From CAZMGG01 sp964565715 (GTDB lineage Bacteria > Planctomycetota > UBA1135 > UBA2386): a DNA stretch of 8,152 nucleotides. The notes below the pieces were generated by a model that saw nothing but the letters and a program-made list of their open reading frames with translations, ran no database searches and was not told the origin of the DNA. Where the stretch lies: assembly GCA_964565715.1 (NCBI GenBank), contig CAZMGG010000193.1, positions 1 to 8,152 of the forward strand, in the 5' to 3' direction. Both the position numbers and the translations under genes were made by a program. This document shows positions 1 through 6,574 of this stretch, one piece after another (positions within the stretch are counted from its first letter, which is position 1; every line of letters starts with the position of its first letter).

Positions 1-422
1 ACGAGCGGTTGGCGAGCAGGCCGCCGTACTCGCGGGCGAACGGCACGCCCTGGGCGACGCACTGGTCGATGATGTTCACGCTGACCTGGGCCAGCCGGTA
101 GACGTTGGCCTCGCGGGCCCGGAAGTCGCCGCCCTTCACCGTGTCGTAGAACAGCCGCCACACCGAGTCACCGTCGTTGCGGTAGTTCTTGGCGGCGTTG
201 ATGCCGCCCTGGGCGGCGATCGAGTGGGCCCGGCGGGGGCTGTCCTGGAAGCAGAAGCACTCGACCTGGTAGCCGAGTTCGGCCAGCGCCGGCCAGGCCG
301 CTGCCGACCACCAGCACCTTGTACTTCCGCTTGTTGGCGGGATTGACCAGCTTCACGTCGAAGCGGCGCTTGTCCCACTTCTCCTGGATCGGGCCGGACG
401 GGATCTTGGCGTCGAGCTTCAT
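1..422 (-). CDS. sdhA: Succinate dehydrogenase/fumarate reductase flavoprotein subunit, N-terminal part, frameshifted, runs off left edge
   Basis: Flavoprotein subunit of succinate dehydrogenase (complex II), which oxidises succinate to fumarate and passes electrons to the iron-sulfur subunit. The ATG at 420-422 lies 3 nt after the sdhC stop, with AAGG about 8 nt upstream inside sdhC. The first 45 residues (MKLDAKIPSGP..., then the FAD Rossmann motif GSGLAG at residues 40-45) read in one frame. At about 287-290 the homology moves to another frame and continues ALAELGYQVE, then the covalent-FAD histidine region RAHSIAAQGGINAAKNY, then IIDQCVAQGVPFAREYGG up to base 2. Family members usually have five or six more small residues (ASAAA-like) after the GxGxxG motif, so about 14 nt appear to be missing. 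As written, translation from the ATG would stop near 168. The rest of the gene lies outside the window. The family call is very secure; whether the break is real is not. Confidence 0.9.
284..296 (-). other. Frame break in sdhA (apparent deletion of about 14 nt)
   Basis: On the minus strand the sequence reads CTGGCC-GGCG-CTGGCC. The first CTGGCC encodes Leu-Ala of the GSGLAG motif and the second belongs to ALAELGY, one base out of frame. Conserved SdhA proteins have an ASAAA-like stretch between these two points. The missing length must be 2 modulo 3, and 14 nt fits best. The short GC-rich direct repeat makes slippage, misassembly or a polymerase deletion plausible. Confidence 0.7.
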
Positions 423-425
423 GGA

Positions 426-1106
426 TCAGGCCTTCACGAAACCGGTCAGCACCGACAGGGGCAGGAACACGTTGCCGCCGGCCACCAGGGCCGCCAGCCC
501 GTAGCCCAGCGACCGCAGCCACGGCGTGTAGCGGCCGTGGTGGATGCCCAGCGTCTGGCACAGGCTGCGGAAGCCGTGGGCCAGGTGGAAGAACAGGATC
601 GCGTTGGCGATCACGTAGACCATGGCCACCCCCGGCAGCGAGAAGCCCTGGATCACCATGTGGTAGACGTCGTGGCGGCCGGCCTGGTCGCGCAGGGCGA
701 AGTGGTCCGGGTTGGTGACGCCGACGGTGAAGTGCAGCAGGTGGTAGACGACGAAGGCCAGCACCGTGAGCCCGGTCCAGACCATGCTGCGCGACTCGAA
801 GTCGGCCTCGCGGTAGCGCTTCCTCGCGTACGGCACCGGCCGCGCCGCCCGGTTCTGCCGCGCCAGGCGGAGGCCGGTGGCGACGTGCAGCACGAACACC
901 GCCAGCAGGCCGAGGCGCGCGCCCCACAGCAGGGCCGGCTTGCTCTTCAGGAACGCCGCGTACGTGTTGAGCGCGTCGGCGCCGGCCAGCAGCTGCAGGT
1001 TGCCCAGCAGGTGGGCGATGACGAACAGGAACAGCAGCAGCCCGGTCACCGCCATCGTGACCTTGCCGCCGATGGACGATCGCCAGAAGTCGATCAGCCA
1101 GGACAT
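426..1106 (-). CDS. sdhC: Succinate dehydrogenase cytochrome b subunit, b558 (diheme) family
   Basis: Membrane anchor of succinate dehydrogenase, carrying heme b and passing electrons between the flavoprotein/iron-sulfur dimer and quinone. The 226-residue product has the five-helix layout of the single-subunit b558 family: hydrophobic segments at about 15-40, 59-80, 107-128, 156-178 and 198-222. Candidate heme ligands are His32 (AHLLGN), His74 (VLHVATGL), His122 (YHLLHF) and His174 (FFHLAHGF), the spacing expected of a diheme anchor. The N-terminus MSWLIDFWRSSIGGKVTMAVTG is typical of the family and fixes the ATG at 1104-1106, although no Shine-Dalgarno sequence precedes it. It is followed after 3 nt by sdhA, and no separate sdhD is present, which agrees with the sdhC-sdhA(-sdhB) order of Bacteroidota, Planctomycetota and similar groups. 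The reading frame is intact. Confidence 0.95.
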   Translation of the reverse strand: MSWLIDFWRSSIGGKVTMAVTGLLLFLFVIAHLLGNLQLLAGADALNTYAAFLKSKPALLWGARLGLLAVFVLHVATGLRLARQNRAARPVPYARKRYREADFESRSMVWTGLTVLAFVVYHLLHFTVGVTNPDHFALRDQAGRHDVYHMVIQGFSLPGVAMVYVIANAILFFHLAHGFRSLCQTLGIHHGRYTPWLRSLGYGLAALVAGGNVFLPLSVLTGFVKA

Positions 1107-1129
1107 GGGGCGAAGAGGATCGGTTCGGA

Positions 1130-1163
1130 GCCCGCCATTTGCAACGACGAGGCGATGGCGGGC
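1130..1163 (-). terminator. Intergenic inverted repeat, possible terminator or processing hairpin
   Basis: GCCCGCCAT (1130-1138) and ATGGCGGGC (1155-1163) form a perfect 9-bp inverted repeat with a 16-nt loop. In the minus-strand direction it begins 8 nt after the hydrolase stop codon and ends 23 nt before the sdhC start. No T-run follows, so it is not a canonical intrinsic terminator. It may act as a weak terminator, an mRNA 3' end, or a structure between the two transcription units. Confidence 0.4.
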
Positions 1164-1171
1164 CGCCGCCG

Positions 1172-2011
1172 TCAGCGGGCGAACCGCGCGTGCCGCAGGA
1201 AGTGGAGTACCTGGTGGATCGCCGCGTCGTCGGTGGCGATGCCGGTGTGCCCCGCCGGTACGGACACGGAATCGGCCTCGCCGGGCAGGTGCGCCTCGCT
1301 GACGGCCACGGTGCCGTCGTCGTCGCCGGGAATGTCGGCGTTGCGGCCCTGGCCGTCGCCCACCGCCCCCACCACCGTGCCCATCGGGCACGGCCGGGGG
1401 ATCGGTCGCCGGTGCAGCGGATCGCCCGGGCTGAGCTGCAGGGCCGCCCGTTCGCCCATGAACAGCCGGAACAACCACCAGTGCCGCCGCAGGTCGCACA
1501 GCACCGCGCCGCGGTGCGGCGTCGCCAGGAACACGCAGGCCGCCGGCCGGACCGCGTCGGACCGCCGCAGGTACTCCTGGATCACCAGCCCGCCCATGGA
1601 ATGGCCGACGAAGTACCACCGGCGCTCGCCGGCTGCGGGCGCGGCACCGGCCACCGCCGCCGCCAGCCGTCCGGCGTGCTGCCCGATGGTCCCGCGCGTG
1701 CTCGGATAGGCCGGATTGAGCACCCGGTAGCCATGGGCGCGCAGCGCCCGTTCGAGCTTCCACAGGGCGAACGGCGAGCGCCACAGTCCGTGCTGCAGCA
1801 CCACCACGTGCTCGACGGTCGCCGGCGCGGCCCGCAGTCCGGGCCGTTCGTCGAACGAGCCAAGATTGATCACCAGGTCGAACGGCACCGACGGCTGCAT
1901 GCCGAGCCCGCAGCCGACGCCGTAGAGCAACGCCGCCACCAGCAGGCCCCAGCCGAGCCGCCGAGGCCAGCGCCGGCGCCGGCCGGGCGCCGCCGCCGTC
2001 ACCGCCGTCAC
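1172..2011 (-). CDS. Membrane-anchored alpha/beta-fold hydrolase (lipase/esterase-like)
   Basis: Serine hydrolase of the alpha/beta fold, resembling triacylglycerol lipase/PGAP1-like esterases; the substrate is not known. The 279-residue product has an Arg-rich N-terminus (residues 11-18) and one hydrophobic segment (about 20-37), so it is probably held in the inner membrane with the domain outside the cytoplasm. The catalytic domain shows the oxyanion HG motif (VVLQHGLW, 69-77), the YPSTRG stretch (102-107), the nucleophile elbow GHSMGG (Ser138), FLATPHRG (161-168), a candidate acid in DDDGTV (Asp232) and the candidate catalytic His255 in GHTGI. It ends in the FLRHARF-type C-terminus seen in related hydrolases. 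The GTG start at 2009-2011 overlaps the miaE stop (GTGA); another GTG lies three codons later. YGVGC near residue 34 is not a canonical lipobox. It is the last gene of the run before an intergenic hairpin. Confidence 0.85.
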   Translation of the reverse strand: MTAVTAAAPGRRRRWPRRLGWGLLVAALLYGVGCGLGMQPSVPFDLVINLGSFDERPGLRAAPATVEHVVVLQHGLWRSPFALWKLERALRAHGYRVLNPAYPSTRGTIGQHAGRLAAAVAGAAPAAGERRWYFVGHSMGGLVIQEYLRRSDAVRPAACVFLATPHRGAVLCDLRRHWWLFRLFMGERAALQLSPGDPLHRRPIPRPCPMGTVVGAVGDGQGRNADIPGDDDGTVAVSEAHLPGEADSVSVPAGHTGIATDDAAIHQVLHFLRHARFAR

Positions 2012-2649
2012 GGCCCCGCCTCCGCCAGGTCGGCGACGCCGCCGTGCAGCCGCGGCGTGAACGGCAGCGCCGCCAGCACCTGGGCCTCGTGGGCGGCCAG
2101 CATGGCCCAGCGCTGGCGCACCCGTTCGGCCGGGAACGAACCCAGCGCCGCCTCGACGTAGGTCGGGCCGTGCCGCGCCTCGGCCTCGGCCAGGTCGCGC
2201 CAGAACGCCGCCAGTTCCGGATCGCCCCCGGCCACCGCCGCCGCCAGCAGCTCCATCCGCTCGCAGCTCCGCGCCTCGATCAAGGCCGACACCAGCAGCT
2301 CGTCGAGCAGGCGGTCGGGCATGTGCTGCGCGACCGCGGCCTTGAGCTTCTGGGCGTAGGGGCCGGGGCGCTGCTCGCGCAGCGGCAGCCCGCGCCGCTG
2401 CAGCAGCCGCAGGGTCCGTTCGAAGTGGACGAACTCCTCCCGCGCCAGCGTCGACAGCTCCCGCTGCACCACGGGGTCCGGCGGCAGGCGGAACAGGAAC
2501 GTCGCCGCCGCCGCGCCGGCCTTCTTCTCCAGGTGCGCCTGTTCCAGCAGCAGCTCGTCGCGATGCGCGGCGGCGGCGGTGGCCCAGGCCGCGGGCGTGC
2601 GGCTGGCCAGGGGCCAGGCGTCGCCGGCCGTGCCCGCCAGAGCGCTCAC
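2008..2649 (-). CDS. miaE: tRNA-(ms2io6A)-hydroxylase, MiaE family
   Basis: Diiron monooxygenase that hydroxylates the isopentenyl side chain of 2-methylthio-N6-isopentenyladenosine at tRNA position 37, after MiaA and MiaB have acted; cytoplasmic. The 213-residue protein is all helical in character and carries the expected ligand pattern: Glu41 in HLEKKA, the ExxH pair Glu72/His75 in AREEFVHFE, Glu125 in IEARSCER, and the ExxH pair Glu157/His160 in EAEARH. Those blocks are the signature of the family and the length is normal. The start is taken as the GTG at 2647-2649 because it overlaps the upstream stop as GTGA and gives a family-like N-terminus; the frame is open further upstream but has no homology there. 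The 3' end overlaps the hydrolase start by 4 nt. Whether this genome has miaA and miaB cannot be seen here. Confidence 0.9.
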   Translation of the reverse strand: MSALAGTAGDAWPLASRTPAAWATAAAAHRDELLLEQAHLEKKAGAAAATFLFRLPPDPVVQRELSTLAREEFVHFERTLRLLQRRGLPLREQRPGPYAQKLKAAVAQHMPDRLLDELLVSALIEARSCERMELLAAAVAGGDPELAAFWRDLAEAEARHGPTYVEAALGSFPAERVRQRWAMLAAHEAQVLAALPFTPRLHGGVADLAEAGP

Positions 2650-3155
2650 CGCGGTCGCGCCACGGTCCGCGCCAGTTCGTGGGCCGGCGGCACCAGGTAG
2701 TGGACGCCTCGTTGCGACTGCGCCACCTCGATGCGCACGGTGGTGAACGGGCCCGGGCCCTCGAGGGTGGCCCACGGCACCTCGTGGGTCAGGTCGACCA
2801 GGCCCATCGCCACCACCTCGTCGCTGCCCGGCGCCTCGAGGCCGAGCCGCACCACCACCGCGTCGCCGTTCCGCAGCACCGCGTCCTCCCGGAGCCGGTA
2901 GCCGCTGCTCGGCACCTGCAGGCCGAGGCGCAGGGGGCTGCCGGCCTTCGGCGGCGTGAACGCGGCCTGCACCGGCGGGCCGGCGTAGGCCGAGGGAGAC
3001 GGCGCGGGCGGCAGCGGCTGCTGGTCGCCGGGATCCTCGATCGGTGGTGTGGTCGGGATCGACGGCGACGAGCTGCCATCGCCGCAGGCGGCCAGCACGA
3101 GCAGCCCGCACAGCCAGCCCGACGATCGCCGGTGGCGCATGGCCGGGCCCGTCAT
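2646..3155 (-). CDS. Hypothetical lipoprotein, proline-rich linker plus small beta-type domain
   Basis: I do not recognise this family. The 169-residue product has a lipoprotein signal: basic MRHRRSS, a hydrophobic stretch and the lipobox LAAC with Cys24, followed by GDGSSSP, so lipid attachment and export are likely. Residues 30-62 are Pro/Ser-rich and probably a flexible tether. Residues 70-165 look like a single beta-rich domain (RLGLQVPSSGYRLR, DAVVVRLGLEAPG, FTTVRIEVAQ). The ATG at 3153-3155 overlaps the lpxD stop as ATGA; an in-frame ATG five codons later (3138-3140) would give a more usual signal-peptide length of 18 residues before the Cys. The 3' end overlaps miaE by 4 nt. Neighbours suggest an envelope role, but nothing in the sequence gives a reaction or partner. 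Confidence 0.8.
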   Translation of the reverse strand: MTGPAMRHRRSSGWLCGLLVLAACGDGSSSPSIPTTPPIEDPGDQQPLPPAPSPSAYAGPPVQAAFTPPKAGSPLRLGLQVPSSGYRLREDAVLRNGDAVVVRLGLEAPGSDEVVAMGLVDLTHEVPWATLEGPGPFTTVRIEVAQSQRGVHYLVPPAHELARTVARPR

Positions 3156-4150
3156 GCGTCGCCGGCCCCGGCGTCGCCGCTGGCCTCCAGCCGCCGCCGC
3201 AGGTCGCGGTGGTGGCGCAGCCAGAGCCGCTTCTCCATCAACGGGTAGCCCATGTAGTCGCCGCCCTCGGGAACGCTGTGGAACAGCACCGAGGCGCCGC
3301 CGATCCGCACGTCGTCGGCCAGCTTGAGATGGCCGGAGATGGCGACGTGGCCGCCGAGGATCACCCGGTCGCCGAGCGTGGTGCTGCCGGCCACGAACGC
3401 CGCCGCCGCCACCGCCGCGTTGCGGCCGATGCGGACGTTGTGGCCCAGATGGCAGAGGTTGTCGATCTTGGTGCCAGCACCGATCACCGTGTCGCCCATC
3501 GCGCCACGGTCGATCGTCGTGTTGGCGCCGATCTCGACATCGTCGTGCAGCCGGACCGAGCCGATCTGCGGCACCTTGCGCCAGACCTCGCCTTCCTTGG
3601 CGTAGCCGAAGCCATCGCTGCCGATCACCGCGCCGCAGTGGACGGTCACCCGGTCGCCCAGGACCACCCCATGGCAGAGGGTGACGTTGGGGTGGATCAC
3701 GCAGTCGCGGCCGATCACCACGCCGTCACCGACCACGGCACCGGCCATCAGGACCGTGCCGGCGCCGATCGTCGCGCTGCCGATGACCACCCGCGGCGCC
3801 ACCGCCACCGGCTCCTGCAGCCGCGCGGCCGGGTCCACCACCGCGCTCGGGTGGACCTGGTGCGAGGTGGCCCGCGGCGACGGGTGCAGTGCGCCGGCGA
3901 CCCGGGCGTAGGCCAGGGCGACGTCCGCCACGACGATCTGCGGCACGGCGGTGTCCAGGTCGCAGGGCGTGATCAAGGCGCCGGCGGCGCTGCCCCGGGC
4001 GGCATCCCGATACTTGGCATCGCGGACGAAGCCGATGCGGTCCGGCTGCCCCTGGCGCAGGTCGCAGACGCCGACGATGCGCACGCTGCCGTCGCCGATC
4101 AGCTGGCCCTGCACCAGTCCGGCCAGGGAAGCCACCGTGTACTCGCTCAT
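3152..4150 (-). CDS. lpxD: UDP-3-O-acyl-glucosamine N-acyltransferase
   Basis: Third step of lipid A biosynthesis: transfers an R-3-hydroxyacyl chain from acyl carrier protein to the 2-amino group of UDP-3-O-acyl-glucosamine in the cytoplasm. The 332-residue product has normal family length. An N-terminal uridine-binding domain spans about residues 1-100 (SLAGLVQGQLIGDG, IGFVRDAKY), and a left-handed beta-helix of hexapeptide repeats spans about 101-285 (HPSAVVDPAA, IGAGTVL, VIGRDCVIHPNVTL). The diagnostic GSDGFGYA block is at 177-184, the TTIDRGAMGDTVIG block at 211-224, and the catalytic histidine is His237 in HLGHNV. The C-terminus (PEGGDYMGYP, then a helix) is typical. The gene lies 46 nt after the VWA gene, has no clear Shine-Dalgarno, and overlaps the lipoprotein start by 4 nt. 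No fabZ, lpxA, lpxC or bamA is adjacent, which is less usual than the proteobacterial cluster. Confidence 0.96.
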   Translation of the reverse strand: MSEYTVASLAGLVQGQLIGDGSVRIVGVCDLRQGQPDRIGFVRDAKYRDAARGSAAGALITPCDLDTAVPQIVVADVALAYARVAGALHPSPRATSHQVHPSAVVDPAARLQEPVAVAPRVVIGSATIGAGTVLMAGAVVGDGVVIGRDCVIHPNVTLCHGVVLGDRVTVHCGAVIGSDGFGYAKEGEVWRKVPQIGSVRLHDDVEIGANTTIDRGAMGDTVIGAGTKIDNLCHLGHNVRIGRNAAVAAAAFVAGSTTLGDRVILGGHVAISGHLKLADDVRIGGASVLFHSVPEGGDYMGYPLMEKRLWLRHHRDLRRRLEASGDAGAGDA

Positions 4151-4196
4151 CGGCGACGGATCATGGCGGGCCGGGCGGTGCCAACCAAGCGCGCAC

Positions 4197-6563
4197 TCAC
4201 GGCCGCGGCCGGCGCAGCGCGAGGAACTCGACCAGGGCCAGCAGCAGCAGGACCAGGGCCGCCGGCAACGCCCACTCCGGCGCCAGCCCGCGGCTGACGA
4301 GCCCCGGCCGCGGCCCCGGCAGCGGCCATTCCTCGAGCGGGCGCAGCGGCGCGCCCGCCAGTTCCGCGTAGCGTCGCGCCACCGCGGGTCCTGGCCGCGG
4401 CGGTGTCACCTCGGCGCCGGCGGCGAGCAGATCGCCCGCCGGAGCCTCGCCGGTGGCCGGGCGGCGCAGGCTGCCGACCCACTGGCCGAGCCGGGCGGGG
4501 AACGCCGCCTCGGCGCGGAAGCCGCTGCCGTCGGCGCCGCCGAGATCGGCGGCGAACGCCGCCACGCGGCCGAGCCCGCGGTTGGCGAAGGCGAGCAGCG
4601 GATGGCCCTCGGCGCCTGCCACCAGCAGGACCTGCGCATCGGCGTGGGCCGCGCCGCGGCGGGCGGCGGCGAGGCCCGGCCACTCCGGCTGCGGGCGCGG
4701 CAGCAGCAGTTCCGAGTCGGCCACCGCGCGCACGGCGATGGTCGCCGGCGGCGGATCCGCCGGGGGCTGGGCCGGCGGCTCCGTCGGCGGTGGCGCCGGC
4801 TTCGGTGGTTCCGGCGGCGGCGGCTCGGTCCTGGGCTGGTCCGGTTCGCCGCCGTCCGGGCGGCCGGGCTGCCGGCCGATCCGGTCGAGCGCCCAGGTCA
4901 CCTCGGCGCTGACCAGGAACGGCACCTGGCTGGCGTCGCGGGCCTGCAGCCAGCGGCCGCCACCGGCCCGCGCCACCTCCTCCAGCAGCACCGGGTCGGA
5001 ACGGGTCTCGCCGGCGATCTCGACGATGCTGATGGTGAGGCCCTGCCGGCGCATCTCGCGGGCCCGGGCGGTCAGGGAGTACTTCGGATCGAAGAACTCG
5101 CCGTCGGTGATGACCACCACGTGGCGCACGGCGCGGCGCACGTCGGCGAGCATCTGGCGCGCCTCCTGCAGCCCGGGCAGCACGAAGGTCGTGCCGAACG
5201 TGCTCTGCAGCCCTTCGACGCCCTGCTGCACCGTCGCCCGGTCGGTGGCGTCGGTGAGCGGCAGTTCCTGCACCGCGGCGTGCTGCTGGCCGAAGCCGAC
5301 CAGGCCGATCAGATCGCCCTCGCCGAGCACCGTGGCCGTGGCCAGCGCGCTGCGCTTGGCGTAGCTCATGCGATCGCGACCGGTGTCACCGACCCGCTCG
5401 CGCATGCTGGTGGAGCGATCGATCACCAGCACCATCGCCACGGCGCGCTTCTCGACCTCGGTGACCACCGGCGGCCCCGGCAGCGGGGTCAGCGGGCCGT
5501 CCGGCGGCTGCGTCGGCGGCTGGGTGGGAGGCTGCGCCGGCGGGTCGGGCGGCGGAACGGTCGGCGGCGGATCCGCGGGCGGATCGCCGGGGACCGGCGG
5601 GCCGATGCCGGCCCCGGGATCCCGCGGTTCCGCCGGCGGCAGCGGCTCGAGCCGGAACGGCAGCAGGTGCCGCCAGGCCGCCTGGTCGAGGGCCGCGCCG
5701 GTGACGAACAGGCCGAGCCCGTCGGCGACCGCCTGGGCCAGCCGTTCGGCGTCGGCCGCCGGCAGGTCCCGCGCCAGCACCACCGCCGCGAACGGCTGCA
5801 GATCGGCGGGCAGGGCCGTGGCGGCACGGACGCCGAAGTCCTGGGTCCGCAGGGCGCGGCTCAGGGCATCGCCGGCCTCCACCACCAGGATCGGCTGGTC
5901 CGGCAGGACCGCCACCGTCCCCGCGCGGCGCACCACCGCATCGCCGCACTCGGCGCGGCACAGGAGGGTCAGCGTGCCGGCCCGGGCCGGCACGAGCCGC
6001 ACCGTGGCGGCACCGCCGGGCAGGACGAGGACCCGTTCCTCCAGCACCACGGCCCCGTCGGCTGCGGTGAGCCGCAGGTCGACCGCCACCGGCGAAGCGG
6101 CCCCGGGCACGGAGACCTCGAGCAGGCCGGGTCGCCCCACCGCCAGCGGCGCCGGCGCGGCCACCGCCAACGCCGCGGGATCCCAGGGCAGGATCGGAGC
6201 CGGCGAACCGGCGAAGGCGCGCAGCCCCGGCCGCTCGACATCCGGCGCCGCCGGCCACAGCAGCAGCGCCTCGTCGGCCCGCGGTCCGGCGGCGAGCACG
6301 GCAGTGGCCAGCGACGGGGCGATGGCGGCGTCGGCGCCGGCCGCGCGCGCCTGCGCCAGCAACGGCGCGGCCGTGGCGGCATCGGCGAAGACGCGCACCC
6401 GCGGCGCCTCGCGGGTCGGCTGGACCAAACGCGGATCGAGGGCGGCGGTGAACACCGCCAGCAGCGCCAACGCGGCCATGGCGCGCGCCGCCCGCGACGC
6501 GCTGGGCACGACCAGCAGGCCCGTGCTGCCCAGGGCCACCACCGCCACCAGGACCACGATCAC
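4197..6563 (-). CDS. Membrane protein with von Willebrand factor A domain and proline-rich linkers
   Basis: A 788-residue membrane protein. Two N-terminal hydrophobic segments (about 2-20 and 27-42) and one at the C-terminus (about 763-783, then RRPRP) anchor it. Residues 140-220 look like a beta-sandwich (LLEVSVPGAASPVAVDLRL). Residues 223-305 resemble the glutamine-amidotransferase-like fold often paired with such proteins (ILVVEAGDALSRALR, then FAAVVLARDLP and GLGLFVTGA), with no catalytic Cys visible. The VWA domain covers about 373-560 with an intact MIDAS: DRSTS (Asp382, Ser384, Ser386), the Thr458-459 pair in GTTFVLPGL, and Asp487 in ITDGEFFD. Residues 645-700 (HPLLAFANRGLGRVAAFAADL) match the C-terminal block of Planctomycetota/Chloroflexota VWA membrane proteins. 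Proline-rich linkers flank the VWA domain. The GTG start at 6561-6563 is supported by AGGA 7 nt upstream, overlapping the preceding stop. A metal-dependent protein-binding role outside the membrane is inferred; no partner is known. Confidence 0.9.
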   Translation of the reverse strand: MIVVLVAVVALGSTGLLVVPSASRAARAMAALALLAVFTAALDPRLVQPTREAPRVRVFADAATAAPLLAQARAAGADAAIAPSLATAVLAAGPRADEALLLWPAAPDVERPGLRAFAGSPAPILPWDPAALAVAAPAPLAVGRPGLLEVSVPGAASPVAVDLRLTAADGAVVLEERVLVLPGGAATVRLVPARAGTLTLLCRAECGDAVVRRAGTVAVLPDQPILVVEAGDALSRALRTQDFGVRAATALPADLQPFAAVVLARDLPAADAERLAQAVADGLGLFVTGAALDQAAWRHLLPFRLEPLPPAEPRDPGAGIGPPVPGDPPADPPPTVPPPDPPAQPPTQPPTQPPDGPLTPLPGPPVVTEVEKRAVAMVLVIDRSTSMRERVGDTGRDRMSYAKRSALATATVLGEGDLIGLVGFGQQHAAVQELPLTDATDRATVQQGVEGLQSTFGTTFVLPGLQEARQMLADVRRAVRHVVVITDGEFFDPKYSLTARAREMRRQGLTISIVEIAGETRSDPVLLEEVARAGGGRWLQARDASQVPFLVSAEVTWALDRIGRQPGRPDGGEPDQPRTEPPPPEPPKPAPPPTEPPAQPPADPPPATIAVRAVADSELLLPRPQPEWPGLAAARRGAAHADAQVLLVAGAEGHPLLAFANRGLGRVAAFAADLGGADGSGFRAEAAFPARLGQWVGSLRRPATGEAPAGDLLAAGAEVTPPRPGPAVARRYAELAGAPLRPLEEWPLPGPRPGLVSRGLAPEWALPAALVLLLLALVEFLALRRPRP
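4743..4877 (-). repeat. Second proline-rich linker of the VWA protein
   Basis: Codes for about residues 563-607, rich in Pro, Glu and Asp (EPPPPEPPKPAPPPTEPP and similar). The DNA is built of short CCGCC/GGCGG-type units, so it is a likely site of length variation or assembly trouble. It separates the VWA domain from the C-terminal block. Confidence 0.65.
5466..5648 (-). repeat. First proline-rich linker of the VWA protein
   Basis: Codes for about residues 306-366, with tandem PPTQ units (QPPTQPPTQPPDGP) and PPADPPPT-like stretches. It joins the amidotransferase-like region to the VWA domain. Such linkers are known in wall- or surface-spanning proteins and would let the VWA domain sit away from the membrane. 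Confidence 0.65.
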
Positions 6564-6570
6564 GCGCCGA

Positions 6571-6574
6571 TCCT
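6571..6574 (-). promoter_or_regulatory. Ribosome binding site deciding the GTG start of the VWA gene
   Basis: AGGA on the minus strand lies 7 nt before the GTG at 6561-6563 and overlaps the TAG stop of the NPCBM gene (TAGGA). This supports the GTG start and tight coupling of the two genes. Confidence 0.55.

Noticed and set aside
426..1784. A longer minus-strand start for sdhC, extending into the hydrolase gene
   Set aside because: The added N-terminal 226 residues are a shifted-frame reading of the hydrolase gene; the family start is MSWLIDFW at 1106.
537..2161. Long plus-strand frames opposite sdhC and the hydrolase
   Set aside because: They are antisense shadows of genes with firm homology, low in complexity and without motifs or ribosome sites.
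2650..3111. N-terminal extension of miaE
   Set aside because: The frame is open upstream but overlaps the lipoprotein gene and has no MiaE-like sequence; the GTG at 2649 overlapping the stop fits the operon pattern.
4741..5650. Proline-rich DNA repeats as a possible CRISPR or tandem repeat array
   Set aside because: Units are short, irregular and in frame with the VWA protein; they are coding linkers with no spacers.
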